Part shown: positions 1 through 8,858 of the stretch, piece after piece | Layout of the letters: each line of letters starts with the position of its first letter | Position numbering within the stretch: position 1 is the first letter of the stretch | Source: JOPF133 sp052144935 | Lineage (GTDB): Bacteria > Acidobacteriota > Terriglobia > Bryobacterales > Bryobacteraceae | NCBI GenBank assembly: GCA_052144935.1 | Contig: JBKQPR010000344.1 | Location: 1 to 64,000, forward strand | Direction of reading: 5' to 3' | DNA: 64,000 nt | Position numbers and translations under genes: made by a program | The notes under the pieces: model-generated | The model's input: the letters and a program-made list of their open reading frames with translations, nothing else | Databases searched by the model: none | Told to the model about the DNA's origin: nothing

Positions 1-40
1 TCTGGGACGGATCGGAGCCGCGAACGTCAGAGAGCGGTGC
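1..40. repeat. REP-like palindromic repeat, right arm only
   Basis: The window opens inside a dispersed element whose right arm reads approximately GAGCCGCGAMCGTMAGRGAG (from base 15). Similar arms occur near 8738, 21034, 59948 and 62432. The left arm of this copy would lie before base 1. It sits immediately upstream of murD, so any murD promoter here lies in or before the repeat. Confidence 0.6.
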
Positions 41-53
41 TTCCCCCACTGAC

Positions 54-1406
54 ATGACCATGCAACTCCACGGCATCCGGGCGCTGGTCGTCGGCATGAA
101 GAAATCGGGCGTGGCCTCGGCCGAGCTGCTGGCCCGCCAGGGGGCCCGTGTGCGCGCGACCGACCTCCAGCCGCTGGAGGCGTTGCCCGAGGCCCGCGAG
201 CTGGTCGAACGGCGCGCCATTCCCTTCAACGTCCAAACCGCCGCGGTCTTCGAAGGCTGCGATCTGATCGTGCTTTCGCCGGATGTGCCCGCCGATCTCG
301 CGCCGCTCGAAGAGGCCCGCCGCCGCGGCGTCCCGGTGATCGGGGAAGTGGAGCTGGCCGCCCCGTTCCTCAAAGGGCGGACCATCGGAATCACCGGCTC
401 GAACGGGAAGACCACCACCACCAGCCTGACCGGCCACATTCTGCGCGCCGCCGGCCTGCCGGTCCAGGTGGGCGGCAACATCGGAACGCCCGTCACCGCC
501 ATGCTGGACAGCTCGCGCGAGGATGGCTGGAACGTCCTGGAGCTGTCCAGTTTCCAGCTCGAAACGATTTCCGAATTCCGCGCCCACATCGGACTGGCGC
601 TGAACGTCACTCAGAACCACCTGGACCGTCACCATACGTTTGCCAGTTACGCCGCCGCCAAAGGCCGGCTCTTCGAGACGCAGCGTCCGGGCGATTTCGC
701 CGTGCTGAACGCCGACGATCCCGTCTGCGCCGGGTATGCCGGGCGCACTCGCGCCACGGCGCAGTGGTTCAGCTCTACGCATAAAGTGACGCCCGGCGCG
801 AGCCTCTGTTCGGACAAGCTGGTGCTGGATGGCAAGCTGCTGATGGACGCCGCCCGAATCCCCGTCCGCGGCCGCCACAATATCGAGAACGTGCTGGCCG
901 CTTCGATCGCCGCGGCGCGCGCCGGCGTGGATCGCGACGCGATCGCCGCCGCCGTCGCCACCTTCCGGGCCGTGGAGCATCGCCTCGAGTTTGTCCGCAA
1001 CGTCCACGGCATCGACTTCTACAACGACTCGAAGGCCACCAGCGTAGATGCCACGCTCAAGGCCGTGGACGCCTTCGCGGGCGGGCTGTGGGTGATTTTG
1101 GGCGGCAAGGACAAGGGCCTGGACTACTCCCTGCTGCGCCGGCCGCTGGCGGAAAAGGCCCACGCCGCATTGCTGATCGGCGCCGCGGCCGGCAAGATCG
1201 CCTCCCAATTGGAGGGCGCCGTTCCGCTGGTGAAAGCCGGGACCCTGGAGGCCGCGGTGGACTACGCCCTTCGCCAAGGCCACCCCGGAGACACCGTGCT
1301 GCTGGCGCCGGCCTGCGCCAGCTTCGATCAATTCTCGAGTTACGAGCACCGCGGAGAGGTGTTCAAGAGCCTGGTCCGCCAACTGGCGGAGGAGCCACAA
1401 AAATAA
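54..1406 (+). CDS. murD: UDP-N-acetylmuramoyl-L-alanine--D-glutamate ligase (MurD)
   Basis: Cytoplasmic Mur ligase that adds D-glutamate to UDP-MurNAc-L-Ala using ATP in peptidoglycan precursor synthesis. At 450 aa it has the normal family length. The N-terminal Rossmann-like domain is followed by the P-loop GSNGKTTTT (about 115-123), the central-domain motif NVTQNHLDRH (about 184-193) and the C-terminal binding-domain motif RHNIENVLAA. The first ATG is used; an in-frame ATG two codons later is equally possible. Its stop is one base before the ftsW start, and it is the first of seven co-directional division genes. mraY and murF are probably just upstream, outside the window. Confidence 0.97.
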   Translation: MTMQLHGIRALVVGMKKSGVASAELLARQGARVRATDLQPLEALPEARELVERRAIPFNVQTAAVFEGCDLIVLSPDVPADLAPLEEARRRGVPVIGEVELAAPFLKGRTIGITGSNGKTTTTSLTGHILRAAGLPVQVGGNIGTPVTAMLDSSREDGWNVLELSSFQLETISEFRAHIGLALNVTQNHLDRHHTFASYAAAKGRLFETQRPGDFAVLNADDPVCAGYAGRTRATAQWFSSTHKVTPGASLCSDKLVLDGKLLMDAARIPVRGRHNIENVLAASIAAARAGVDRDAIAAAVATFRAVEHRLEFVRNVHGIDFYNDSKATSVDATLKAVDAFAGGLWVILGGKDKGLDYSLLRRPLAEKAHAALLIGAAAGKIASQLEGAVPLVKAGTLEAAVDYALRQGHPGDTVLLAPACASFDQFSSYEHRGEVFKSLVRQLAEEPQK

Positions 1407-1407
1407 T

Positions 1408-2559
1408 ATGCCGCAACACACGAAACCCGACTGGATTCTATTCGGCACCGTGCTGGCTATGGTCTCGTTCGGCCTGCTGTTTCTCTACAGCGCGTCCTCC
1501 ATCACTGCCGAGCTCGACCCGCGCTACCACTCCACCTGGCACTTCGTCCTGCGCCAGGCGGAATGGGCCGCGGTGGCCGTGGTGGTCATGATGGCGCTCA
1601 AGAACGTTCCGCACCACAAGCTGCGGAATCCGGCGCTGGCTTTCGGCGGGATCGGAATCGCCTTCGTGCTGCTGGCCGCCGTCTACTTCATCGATCGCGA
1701 GCACCATCGCTGGCTGCGCATCGGTCCCGGTGGTTTCCAGCCCTCCGAGCTGGCCAAACCCGCGCTGGTGTTGTTTGTGGCATACTTCGTCACTTGGCGC
1801 GCGCCCGCCATCAACCACCCGCGCTTCACTTTGGCGCCCGCCGCCCTGGGGATCGGGCTGGTGATCTGCGCCGTGGCGGTGGCCGACCTGGGAACGCCCA
1901 TCGTGCTGGGCTCCGCGGTGATGAGCGTGTTCTTCGTGGCCGGCCTGGAGCGGCGTTACTGCTTCATGGTGGCCGGAGTGGCGCTGATCGGCGTGACCAT
2001 CTTCATTTGCGCCGAGCCCTACCGCCTCGGGCGCGTGGTCCGCTTCTGCGATCCGGATTTCAAAATCGTCTCCAAGTTCGATCGCCACGGCAGCGTGAAG
2101 GCCTGGATCGAGCGCAGCTTGCGGACCCGCGACACCAACTACCAGGCGGAACAATCTAAGATTGCCGTGGGCGCGGGCGGTCCCACGGGCCTCGGGCTGA
2201 TGAACGGCAAGCAGAAACTGCTGTATTTGCCGGAGGCCCACACCGATTTCATTTACGCGGTGGTCGGCGAGGAGACCGGCCTGATTGGAACGCTGGGCCT
2301 GCTGGCCGGTTTTTCCATCATCGGCTGGCGCGGGCTGCGGGCCGCCTGGCGCCTGCGGACCGACGATTTCGGACGCTACCTGGCGCTCGCCATCACCATG
2401 ATGGTGGTGGTGCAAGGCCTGCTGAACATGAGCGTAGTGCTGGGCATGATGCCCACCAAGGGCATTCCGCTCCCCATGGTGAGTTATGGCGGCAGCAGTC
2501 TATTGTGTACGTTGGCGCTGCTGGGCGTCCTCATGAGCGTGAGCGAACATGCGGGGTAG
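1408..2559 (+). CDS. ftsW: Peptidoglycan polymerase / lipid II-associated SEDS protein FtsW
   Basis: SEDS-family integral membrane glycosyltransferase of the divisome. The 383-aa protein is almost entirely hydrophobic helices. It shows the conserved WLRIGPGGFQPSE loop (about 102-113), EETGLIG near 285, and the C-terminal family signature GIPLPMVSYGGSS (352-364). There is one base between the murD stop and this ATG, with GGAGGAG inside the murD end as a likely ribosome-binding site. RodA is a close relative, but the position between murD and murG makes FtsW the better call. Confidence 0.95.
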   Translation: MPQHTKPDWILFGTVLAMVSFGLLFLYSASSITAELDPRYHSTWHFVLRQAEWAAVAVVVMMALKNVPHHKLRNPALAFGGIGIAFVLLAAVYFIDREHHRWLRIGPGGFQPSELAKPALVLFVAYFVTWRAPAINHPRFTLAPAALGIGLVICAVAVADLGTPIVLGSAVMSVFFVAGLERRYCFMVAGVALIGVTIFICAEPYRLGRVVRFCDPDFKIVSKFDRHGSVKAWIERSLRTRDTNYQAEQSKIAVGAGGPTGLGLMNGKQKLLYLPEAHTDFIYAVVGEETGLIGTLGLLAGFSIIGWRGLRAAWRLRTDDFGRYLALAITMMVVVQGLLNMSVVLGMMPTKGIPLPMVSYGGSSLLCTLALLGVLMSVSEHAG

Positions 2560-2571
2560 CGAGGCAGTGTA

Positions 2572-2708
2572 TTCACCGCGGAGACGCGGAGGACGCGGAG
2601 GAACCGCGGAGAAGATCAAGAGATCTCTGCTCCGCGCCTCCGGCGCGGGAAAAAAGACTCTTGGTTTTCTCTGCGCTTCCTCCGCGTTCTCCGCGTCTCC
2701 GCGGTGAA
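2572..2708. repeat. Dispersed inverted repeat (TTCACCGCGGAGACGCGGAG family)
   Basis: A ~137-bp element with complementary arms: the left arm begins TTCACCGCGGAGACGCGG and the right arm ends CCGCGTCTCCGCGGTGAA. It separates ftsW from murG. Related copies lie at 3788-3912, 17757-17869, 20385-20510 and 55733-55974. The right end carries GCGGTGAA, whose GTG is an in-frame but probably unused upstream start for murG. Confidence 0.85.
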
Positions 2709-2724
2709 TACGGTGGAGCATTTA

Positions 2725-3786
2725 GTGGCCAAGCGGTTTCTGATGGCGGGCGGTGGCACGGGCGGGCACGTGATCCCCTTGCTGGCGGTGGCTCGCGAGC
2801 TGCGCCAGCGTGGGCATCGAGTGGTCTTTGCGGGCACCGAGCGCGGCCTGGAATCCAAACTGGTGCCGGCCGGGGGATTTGAATTGCGGCGCATCCATAT
2901 CGGCGGCTTAAATCGCGTCAGCCTGGGGGAGCGGATCGGCACGCTGGTCAAGCTGCCCATCGGCACGCTCGCCTGCATTCCGCTGGTGCGCGGGTGCGCC
3001 GCGGTGTTCAGCATGGGCGGCTACGTGGCTGGTCCGCCGGTGATGGCGGCCCTGCTGGCTCGCGTCCCGGTGGTGGTGATGGAGCCCAATGCGGTTCCCG
3101 GCTTGACCAACCGCGCCATCGGGCGCTTCGTGGCGCGCGCCCTGGTTTCGTTTCCAGAGACCGCGGCCTGGTTCCCGGCCGGCCGCACCGAAACCACCGG
3201 CCTGCCGGTGCGCGAGGAATTCTTCGCCCTGGCTCCCAAACGGCGCGAAGGCGCCATCCGGATCCTCATCACCGGCGGCAGCCAGGGATCGCGCACGCTC
3301 AACCAGGCGGCCCGCCAAAGCTGGCCCCTGTTCCAGCGGGCGCGGTTCCCGGTGCGCATCGTGCATCAGACCGGGCCGCGCGATTTCGAAGCCATCCGCG
3401 GCGAGTTCGCGAGGACCGGCCTGGACGGCGAGGCGCTGCCGTTTATCGCCGATATGCCGGCCGCCTTTGGCGCCGCCGATCTGATCGTCTGCCGGTCGGG
3501 CGCGGGCGCCGTTTCGGAACTCGCCGCGGCCGGCAAGCCCTCGATCCTGTCGCCGTTCCCGTTCGCCGCCGACGATCACCAGACCCGCAATGCCGAGGCC
3601 ATGGAGAGAGGCGGCGCCGCGCGGCTGGTCCGCGACGCCGAAATGAACGGAGAGAAGCTGTTTTCGCTGGTAAGCGAGCTGGAGGCCGATCCGGCCGGGT
3701 TGGAACGGATGGGCCAGGCAGCCCGCCAGTTCGCCCACCCCGGGGCTGCGCGGAGGGCGGCGGAGATTCTGGAGGGTATCGGGTGA
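2725..3786 (+). CDS. murG: UDP-N-acetylglucosamine--MurNAc-pentapeptide transferase (MurG)
   Basis: Peripheral membrane glycosyltransferase (GT28) that converts lipid I to lipid II. The N-terminal glycine-rich motif GGGTGGH lies at about 8-14, and the acceptor-domain motif GSQGSRTLN and the C-terminal UDP-GlcNAc-binding region with FPFAADDHQTRNA are present. GTG at 2725 is chosen because GGTGGAG sits 6 bases upstream and the protein then begins MAKRFLMAGGGTGGH, as the family does. The reading frame is open back to a GTG at 2704, but that codon lies in the flanking repeat. It is flanked on both sides by copies of the same inverted repeat. Confidence 0.95.
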   Translation: MAKRFLMAGGGTGGHVIPLLAVARELRQRGHRVVFAGTERGLESKLVPAGGFELRRIHIGGLNRVSLGERIGTLVKLPIGTLACIPLVRGCAAVFSMGGYVAGPPVMAALLARVPVVVMEPNAVPGLTNRAIGRFVARALVSFPETAAWFPAGRTETTGLPVREEFFALAPKRREGAIRILITGGSQGSRTLNQAARQSWPLFQRARFPVRIVHQTGPRDFEAIRGEFARTGLDGEALPFIADMPAAFGAADLIVCRSGAGAVSELAAAGKPSILSPFPFAADDHQTRNAEAMERGGAARLVRDAEMNGEKLFSLVSELEADPAGLERMGQAARQFAHPGAARRAAEILEGIG

Positions 3787-3787
3787 T

Positions 3788-3912
3788 GGGGCCCTGCTTT
3801 TCACCGCGGAGGCGCGGAGGCAACGGAGGAAGCGCGGAGAAAACAAGAGAAATTCGGTTTTCTCTGCGCAGCCTCCGTTTTCTCCGCGCCTCCGCGGTGA
3901 GAAGCGGGGCCC
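3788..3912. repeat. Dispersed inverted repeat, second copy
   Basis: Starts 2 bases after the murG stop. The arms run from GGGGCCCTGCTTTTCACCGC on the left to GCGGTGAGAAGCGGGGCCC on the right. This shows that the family's inverted ends extend outward to a GGGGCCC core. It could fold into one long hairpin in the murG-murC transcript. Confidence 0.85.
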
Positions 3913-3923
3913 GCAGTTTTCCA

Positions 3924-3957
3924 TTGACACGCGGCCCATTACCCGAAACAATACTAT
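3924..3957 (+). promoter_or_regulatory. Possible sigma-70-like promoter for murC
   Basis: A perfect TTGACA lies just outside the repeat, followed by an AT-rich AACAATACTATAAATAA stretch that ends at the murC ATG. The best -10 hexamer is ambiguous: at 17-18 bp spacing it is AACAAT/ACAATA, while TACTAT is 22 bp away. This is the only AT-rich gap in the cluster and could re-initiate transcription after the repeat. Confidence 0.35.
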
Positions 3958-3963
3958 AAATAA

Positions 3964-5349
3964 ATGTTTTTCCGGCCCCAGCACCTGCACTTCACGGGCA
4001 TAGGCGGCATCGGCATGAGCGGCATCGCCGAAGTCCTGCTGAACCTCGGCTATCGGATCAGCGGGTCGGATATGCGGCTCTCGGCCATCACCGAACGCCT
4101 GGCCGCCATGGGGGCGCGGGTCTACGAAGGGCACCAGGCATCCAATATCGCCGGCGCGCGCGCGCTGGTGGTCTCATCGGCCGTCGACCCGCAGAATCCC
4201 GAGCTGCAGGAAGCCCGCCGTCTGCAAATCCCGGTCATCCCGCGGGGAGAGCTGCTGGCCGAGCTGATGCGGCTCAAGTACGGCATCGCGGTGGCCGGCA
4301 GCCACGGCAAGACCACCACCACCTCCATGACCGCCACCATTCTCAACTATGCCGGCCTCGACCCCACCGTGGTGGTGGGCGGCCGGGTGGGCACCATGGG
4401 AGGCTCCAACGCCCGCGTGGGCCACAGCGATTTTCTGGTTGTGGAATCCGACGAGAGCGATGGCTCGTTCCTCAAGCTCGCGCCCATCATCGCCGTGGTC
4501 ACCAATATCGACCGCGAGCACCTGGACCACTATCCCTCGCTAGAGGCCATCCAGGCGGCCTTCCTGGAATTCGTCAACAAGGTGCCCTTCTACGGCGCCA
4601 CCATCGTCTGCCTGGACGACCCCAACGTGCAGACCATCCTGCCCGCCATCACCCGCCGCACCATCACCTACGGAACCTCGGCGCAGGCGGACATCGAGGC
4701 CCTCGAAATCGGCGCCGGCCATTTCGCCAGCGATTTTCGCCTGCGCTACCGCTCGAGCGATTTGGGTTGTTTCCAACTCCGCATCCCCGGCCGGCACAAT
4801 GTGTTGAACGCCATGGCTGCCGTGGCGGTGGCCATGGAGCTGGAAGTCCCGCCCGGCGCCATCCGCGAAGCGCTGGCTACTTTCAGCGGCGTGGACCGGC
4901 GCTTCCAGGTCCGCGGCCGGGAGCGCGGCATCACCGTGGTGGACGATTACGGCCACCATCCCACGGAGATCCGCGCCACTCTGGACGGCGCGCGGGAGTG
5001 CGGGTTCCGGCGCATCCATGTGCTCTTCCAACCGCACCGCTACACGCGCACGTTCCATTTGATCGACGACTTTGCGCGCTCCTTCCATCAGGCCGACCGC
5101 GTGTTTGTGATGGATATCTACGCGGCTTCGGAAAAACCCATCGAGGGCGTCACGGCAGAGAGTCTGGTGGAGCGCCTGCGGCAGTTCGGGCATCGCGGCG
5201 CGGAGTACGTGGGCACCATCGATCGCGGCGTGGAGGCCCTGGCGGCGGTGACCCAGGACGGCGACATGGTGCTGACGCTGGGAGCGGGAAACGTTTGGCA
5301 GGCGGGCGAACGGCTGCTCGAAAGGCTGCGGCAGCCCGAGGGGAATTGA
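3964..5349 (+). CDS. murC: UDP-N-acetylmuramate--L-alanine ligase (MurC)
   Basis: Mur ligase that joins L-Ala to UDP-MurNAc. The 461-aa protein has the N-terminal nucleotide motif GIGGIGMSG (12-20), the P-loop GSHGKTTTT (112-120), the central-domain DESDGSF region and the C-terminal RRFQVRG...DDYGHHPTEI typical of MurC. The start has no clear Shine-Dalgarno sequence, which would suit a leaderless or short-leader transcript from the AT-rich gap just upstream. One base separates its stop from ftsQ. No murB or ddl lies between murC and ftsQ, unlike many cell-wall clusters. Confidence 0.96.
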   Translation: MFFRPQHLHFTGIGGIGMSGIAEVLLNLGYRISGSDMRLSAITERLAAMGARVYEGHQASNIAGARALVVSSAVDPQNPELQEARRLQIPVIPRGELLAELMRLKYGIAVAGSHGKTTTTSMTATILNYAGLDPTVVVGGRVGTMGGSNARVGHSDFLVVESDESDGSFLKLAPIIAVVTNIDREHLDHYPSLEAIQAAFLEFVNKVPFYGATIVCLDDPNVQTILPAITRRTITYGTSAQADIEALEIGAGHFASDFRLRYRSSDLGCFQLRIPGRHNVLNAMAAVAVAMELEVPPGAIREALATFSGVDRRFQVRGRERGITVVDDYGHHPTEIRATLDGARECGFRRIHVLFQPHRYTRTFHLIDDFARSFHQADRVFVMDIYAASEKPIEGVTAESLVERLRQFGHRGAEYVGTIDRGVEALAAVTQDGDMVLTLGAGNVWQAGERLLERLRQPEGN

Positions 5350-5350
5350 G

Positions 5351-6154
5351 ATGGCGCGCGAGAGCAAAAAATCGGGCGGCGCGGGCACCCCCCGGGGCGC
5401 CTCCTGGGCACGGGGCGCGTCCTGGGCCCGGCAGTGGCTTGGCGTGGCCGGCGTGGGCCTGCTGTTGGCTTCCACCGGCATGGCGGCGCTGAAGATTCGC
5501 CAATACCTGATCCACGACCCGCAGTTCATGCTTTCGCGCGACCGCACCGGCAGCCTGACCATCGAAGGACTGAAATACACCAGCCGAGCGAAAGTGCTGC
5601 GCGTCTTCAGCAGCGATTTCGGACACAGCATCTTCTCGTCCCCCCTGGACGAGCGGCGCCGCCGCCTGCTGGGGATCGACTGGGTGGAAGACGCCTCGGT
5701 TTCGCGCGTCTGGCCGGATCGCCTGGTAGTCCGGCTCCACGAGCGCACCCCCGTGGCTTACGTCTACTTCGGCTCCGGCGTACTGCTGATCGATGCCCAC
5801 GGCGCGCTGCTCGATCCGCCGCCTCAGTCCCACTTCGCCTTCCCCGTGCTGAGCGGCCTGCGGGAAGACGAAACCGAAGAGGAGCGCCGCGAGCGCGTGC
5901 GCGCCCTTTTGCTCTTCGAACAGGAAATGGGCTACCTGGCCAAGGATCTCTCCGAAGTGGATGTTTCCGATATTGACAATCTCCGCATCGTGACCCAGGT
6001 GGACCGGCGCGCGTTGCAGTTGATTATCGGCGACACGAATTTTGCCAGCCGCTATCGGAATTTTATGAGTCACTATCCGGAAATCCAGAAGCACTCGCCG
6101 GAGGTGAAGACCTTCGATCTCCGGCTGGACGACCGGATTACCGCCAAGGAATGA
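5351..6154 (+). CDS. ftsQ: Cell division protein FtsQ (POTRA domain)
   Basis: Bitopic divisome scaffold protein. The 267-aa chain has a short basic cytoplasmic tail rich in Gly/Ala/Arg, one transmembrane helix at about 29-48, then a POTRA domain (about 68-140, with the typical VEDASVSRVWPDRLVVRLHE stretch) and an FtsQ C-terminal domain. Sequence conservation in this family is low, so the call rests on the POTRA pattern, topology and position between murC and ftsA. Confidence 0.92.
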   Translation: MARESKKSGGAGTPRGASWARGASWARQWLGVAGVGLLLASTGMAALKIRQYLIHDPQFMLSRDRTGSLTIEGLKYTSRAKVLRVFSSDFGHSIFSSPLDERRRRLLGIDWVEDASVSRVWPDRLVVRLHERTPVAYVYFGSGVLLIDAHGALLDPPPQSHFAFPVLSGLREDETEEERRERVRALLLFEQEMGYLAKDLSEVDVSDIDNLRIVTQVDRRALQLIIGDTNFASRYRNFMSHYPEIQKHSPEVKTFDLRLDDRITAKE

Positions 6155-6167
6155 GGAATCGGGCCCC

Positions 6168-7397
6168 ATGACAGAGAAGCCAACGTATGCAGTGGGATTG
6201 GACGCAGGCAGCCGCACGACGCGCGTGGCGATCTGCGTTTTGGAGCGCGGGCGGCTGCGCTTCCTGGGGGCCGGCTCGGCGCCCTCCGAGGGATGGGAAA
6301 AAAGCCGCATCGCCAACCAGATGGCGGTGGCCGAGAGCGTCCGGATGGCGGTCGACGAAGCGCAGGTCTCGGCCGGCGTGAACGTGGAATCGGTGGTGGT
6401 GGGGATGGCCGGCCAGACGGTGATCGCGGACAGCGGCCGGGGCGCGTTGGAACTCGGTCACGTGCGCGAGATCGAAGCGCGCGATGTGGACTGTGTGGTG
6501 AGACGGGCCAAACGTAAGCCGTTGGACGAGGACCGCATGATCCTCCAGCTCTACCCGCAGGATTTCGTAGTGGATGGCTGTCCCGGCCACCACGATCCGC
6601 ACAAGATGCTGGCCTCCTGCCTGGTAATCAACGTCCATTTGGCGACGGTTTCGGTGCAGGAGCATAATGCCCTGGTGGGCGCGGTGAATCTGGCTTCCGT
6701 GCTGGTGGAGGAGTCGGTGTTCGAGCCGCAGGCGGCTTGCTACGCGGCGGTGCGCCCGGAGGACCGCCGCGAAGGCATCGCCCTGTTGGACATCGGGGCC
6801 GAATCCACCGGCATGGTGGTCTACTATGGCGATTCCCTCCAGCTCGCCTGCACCATCCAGCGCCCCAACGGCACTCAGATTTGCGGCGATTCCTTCACGC
6901 GCGACCTGGCGCACGCCATGTGCCTCAGCTTCGAGGACGCCGAAATGGTGAAGGTCGAGTACGGCTCCGCCTCGCCCCAATCCTGTTCCGAGAATCTGCA
7001 TGTCGAGCTGCCCGCGCCGGAAGAGCGTGAACCGCGGCAGGGGAGCTTGAAACACGTGAACATCGTCATGGAATCGCGAGCCACGGAATTGTTTCGACTG
7101 GTGCGCTACGAGCTGGCGCAGATCGGCATGGACCGGGAGTTGATGGGCGGAATATTTGTCTGCGGCGGCGGCGCCCAGCTTTCCGATATTTTGGATGTGG
7201 CCGACAGAGAGCTGAAATGCCAGGCGCGGTTCGGCCTGCCTGTCGGCATCCGGGACTGGCCCGAGGAGATCAGGACTCCCGAGTGGACCACCGCCGCGGG
7301 ACTCTCGATGTACTCGGCCAAAATCAAGCAGCGAAACGAAATCCGGCGCGCGAGCGCCGGCTGGTTGGGGAAGGTCTTGCGGCAATCGGTCCGCTGA
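6168..7397 (+). CDS. ftsA: Cell division protein FtsA
   Basis: Actin-like ATPase that anchors FtsZ to the membrane. The 409-aa protein shows the phosphate-1 motif VGLDAGSRTTR near the N-terminus, the SHS2/1C subdomain region, phosphate-2 LLDIGAESTGMVV, and the adenosine motif GGIFVCGGGAQL. The C-terminal end is basic and amphipathic (WLGKVLRQSVR), consistent with a membrane-targeting helix. It starts 13 bases after ftsQ and is followed 18 bases later by ftsZ. Confidence 0.95.
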   Translation: MTEKPTYAVGLDAGSRTTRVAICVLERGRLRFLGAGSAPSEGWEKSRIANQMAVAESVRMAVDEAQVSAGVNVESVVVGMAGQTVIADSGRGALELGHVREIEARDVDCVVRRAKRKPLDEDRMILQLYPQDFVVDGCPGHHDPHKMLASCLVINVHLATVSVQEHNALVGAVNLASVLVEESVFEPQAACYAAVRPEDRREGIALLDIGAESTGMVVYYGDSLQLACTIQRPNGTQICGDSFTRDLAHAMCLSFEDAEMVKVEYGSASPQSCSENLHVELPAPEEREPRQGSLKHVNIVMESRATELFRLVRYELAQIGMDRELMGGIFVCGGGAQLSDILDVADRELKCQARFGLPVGIRDWPEEIRTPEWTTAAGLSMYSAKIKQRNEIRRASAGWLGKVLRQSVR

Positions 7398-7415
7398 AAG
7401 GAGAGGGTCAACAAC

Positions 7416-8651
7416 ATGGAATCCGGCTTGAACAACTTCAAATACGAGATCGAAGAAGAGTCGCGTCGCGGGACGCGAATCAAAGTCATCGGCGTGGGCG
7501 GCGGAGGCTGTAACGCGGTCGCCCGCATGGTAGCGGAGGGAACGGAAGGCGTGGAGTTCTACGCCATGAACACCGATCGCCAGGGCTTGAGCGTGTGCCA
7601 GGTAGACAACAAGCTGCAGCTCGGCGAGAGGATCACCAACGGTCTGGGCGCCGGGGCGAACCCCGAGATCGGCCGCCAGGCGGCGCTCGAAAACACCGAC
7701 GCGATTGTCGAGCTGCTGCAGGGCGCCGACATGGTTTTCGTGACCGCCGGCCTGGGCGGCGGCACGGGCACCGGGGCGGCGCCGGTGATCGCCTCGCTGG
7801 CCAAGGAACTGGAGGCGCTCACCGTGGCGGTGGTCACCAAGCCGTTTGGGTTTGAAGGCCGCCGGCGCATGCGCGTGGCCGAGGACGGTGTGGCCAAACT
7901 GGCGAGCACGGTAGACACGGTCATCTCGATTCCCAACGACCGGCTGCTGGCCCTGGTGCCGCGCGGCACCAGTATCTTCGAAGCCTTCAAAGTGGCCGAC
8001 GACCTGTTGCGGCAGGCGGTGCAGGGCATCAGCGACATCATCGTCACCCCCGGCCTGATTAACCGCGACTTCTCCGACATCAAGGCCACCATGGTGGGGA
8101 TGGGCTACGCCATGATGGGCACCGCCATCGGCCACGGCGAAAATGCGGCCGTGGACGCCGCCCGCCAGGCCATCGGTTGCCCGCTGCTGGAAGACACGCG
8201 CATTGCCGGATCGCGCGGCGTCCTGATCAACATCACAGGATCCAGCCGCCTGGGATTGCACGAAGTCAACGAGGCCTGCTCGATTATCCGCGAAGCGGCC
8301 GATTGCGACGACGTGCAGATCAACTTCGGCGTGATTCTGAACGAATCGATGGCCGACGCCGTGAAGATCACCGTGATCGCCACCGGGTTCACGCCCGAGA
8401 GCGCTCAGGCATTCGAGCGGCGCAGCAGTACAATCGCCGCGGCGCCGCCCGTTCCGGTCGTACGGGTGCAGCCGCGCCCGCCGGAACCCGAGCCGGCTCC
8501 GGCGATGGTTAACGAGCTGCCGCCTTCGCCTCCGGTGGTCTATCGCGAACCGGAACCGGAGCCCGAGTTGATCGCCGATGCCGGCCCGGTGCTCGACCTG
8601 GAGGATCTGGATACCCCCGCGTACCTGCGCCAGGGGCGGCTGCTGAACTAA
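7416..8651 (+). CDS. ftsZ: Cell division GTPase FtsZ
   Basis: Tubulin homologue that forms the Z-ring. The 411-aa protein has the tubulin signature GGGTGTG (114-120), the T7-loop region with NRDFSDIK (synergy-loop aspartates), a proline/glutamate-rich disordered linker (about 330-395) and the conserved C-terminal peptide DLDTPAYLRQ that binds FtsA and other partners. A good Shine-Dalgarno, AAAGGAGAG, precedes the ATG by about 13 bases. It is the last gene of the division cluster; a REP-like repeat follows. Confidence 0.98.
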   Translation: MESGLNNFKYEIEEESRRGTRIKVIGVGGGGCNAVARMVAEGTEGVEFYAMNTDRQGLSVCQVDNKLQLGERITNGLGAGANPEIGRQAALENTDAIVELLQGADMVFVTAGLGGGTGTGAAPVIASLAKELEALTVAVVTKPFGFEGRRRMRVAEDGVAKLASTVDTVISIPNDRLLALVPRGTSIFEAFKVADDLLRQAVQGISDIIVTPGLINRDFSDIKATMVGMGYAMMGTAIGHGENAAVDAARQAIGCPLLEDTRIAGSRGVLINITGSSRLGLHEVNEACSIIREAADCDDVQINFGVILNESMADAVKITVIATGFTPESAQAFERRSSTIAAAPPVPVVRVQPRPPEPEPAPAMVNELPPSPPVVYREPEPEPELIADAGPVLDLEDLDTPAYLRQGRLLN

Positions 8652-8688
8652 GGGGCCCGTCAGGAAATAACCGGCGCAATCGTCGGCA

Positions 8689-8763
8689 CCCGCTCTGCGG
8701 GGCGCCCTCCGCGCCCTGCGCCCTCCGGGCCGTTTCGGAGCCACGACCGTCAGGGAGTCGTGC
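8689..8763. repeat. REP-like palindromic repeat
   Basis: Left arm resembling CCCGCTCTGCGGGGCGCC and right arm GAGCCACGACCGTCAGGGAG (8738 onward) can pair as an imperfect stem. The same architecture is seen at 59921 and 62390. Nearby, 8653-8687 resembles, in reverse complement, the sequence at 52727-52763 (GATTGCRCCGGTYATTTCCT). Confidence 0.6.
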
Positions 8764-8858
8764 GCGGCAATCCCTCTCCGCGCGGTTTTCTCCCCGTCTT
8801 TGCGTCCCTGCGTCCACTCTTCCGCCGCCAGCTAAGATGGTGATGGGAGATCCGATAT

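Noticed and set aside
6138..8744. An 868-codon open frame on the minus strand
   Set aside because: It lies entirely opposite ftsA and ftsZ, is rich in His/Arg/Gly, and has no domain. It is a high-GC shadow.
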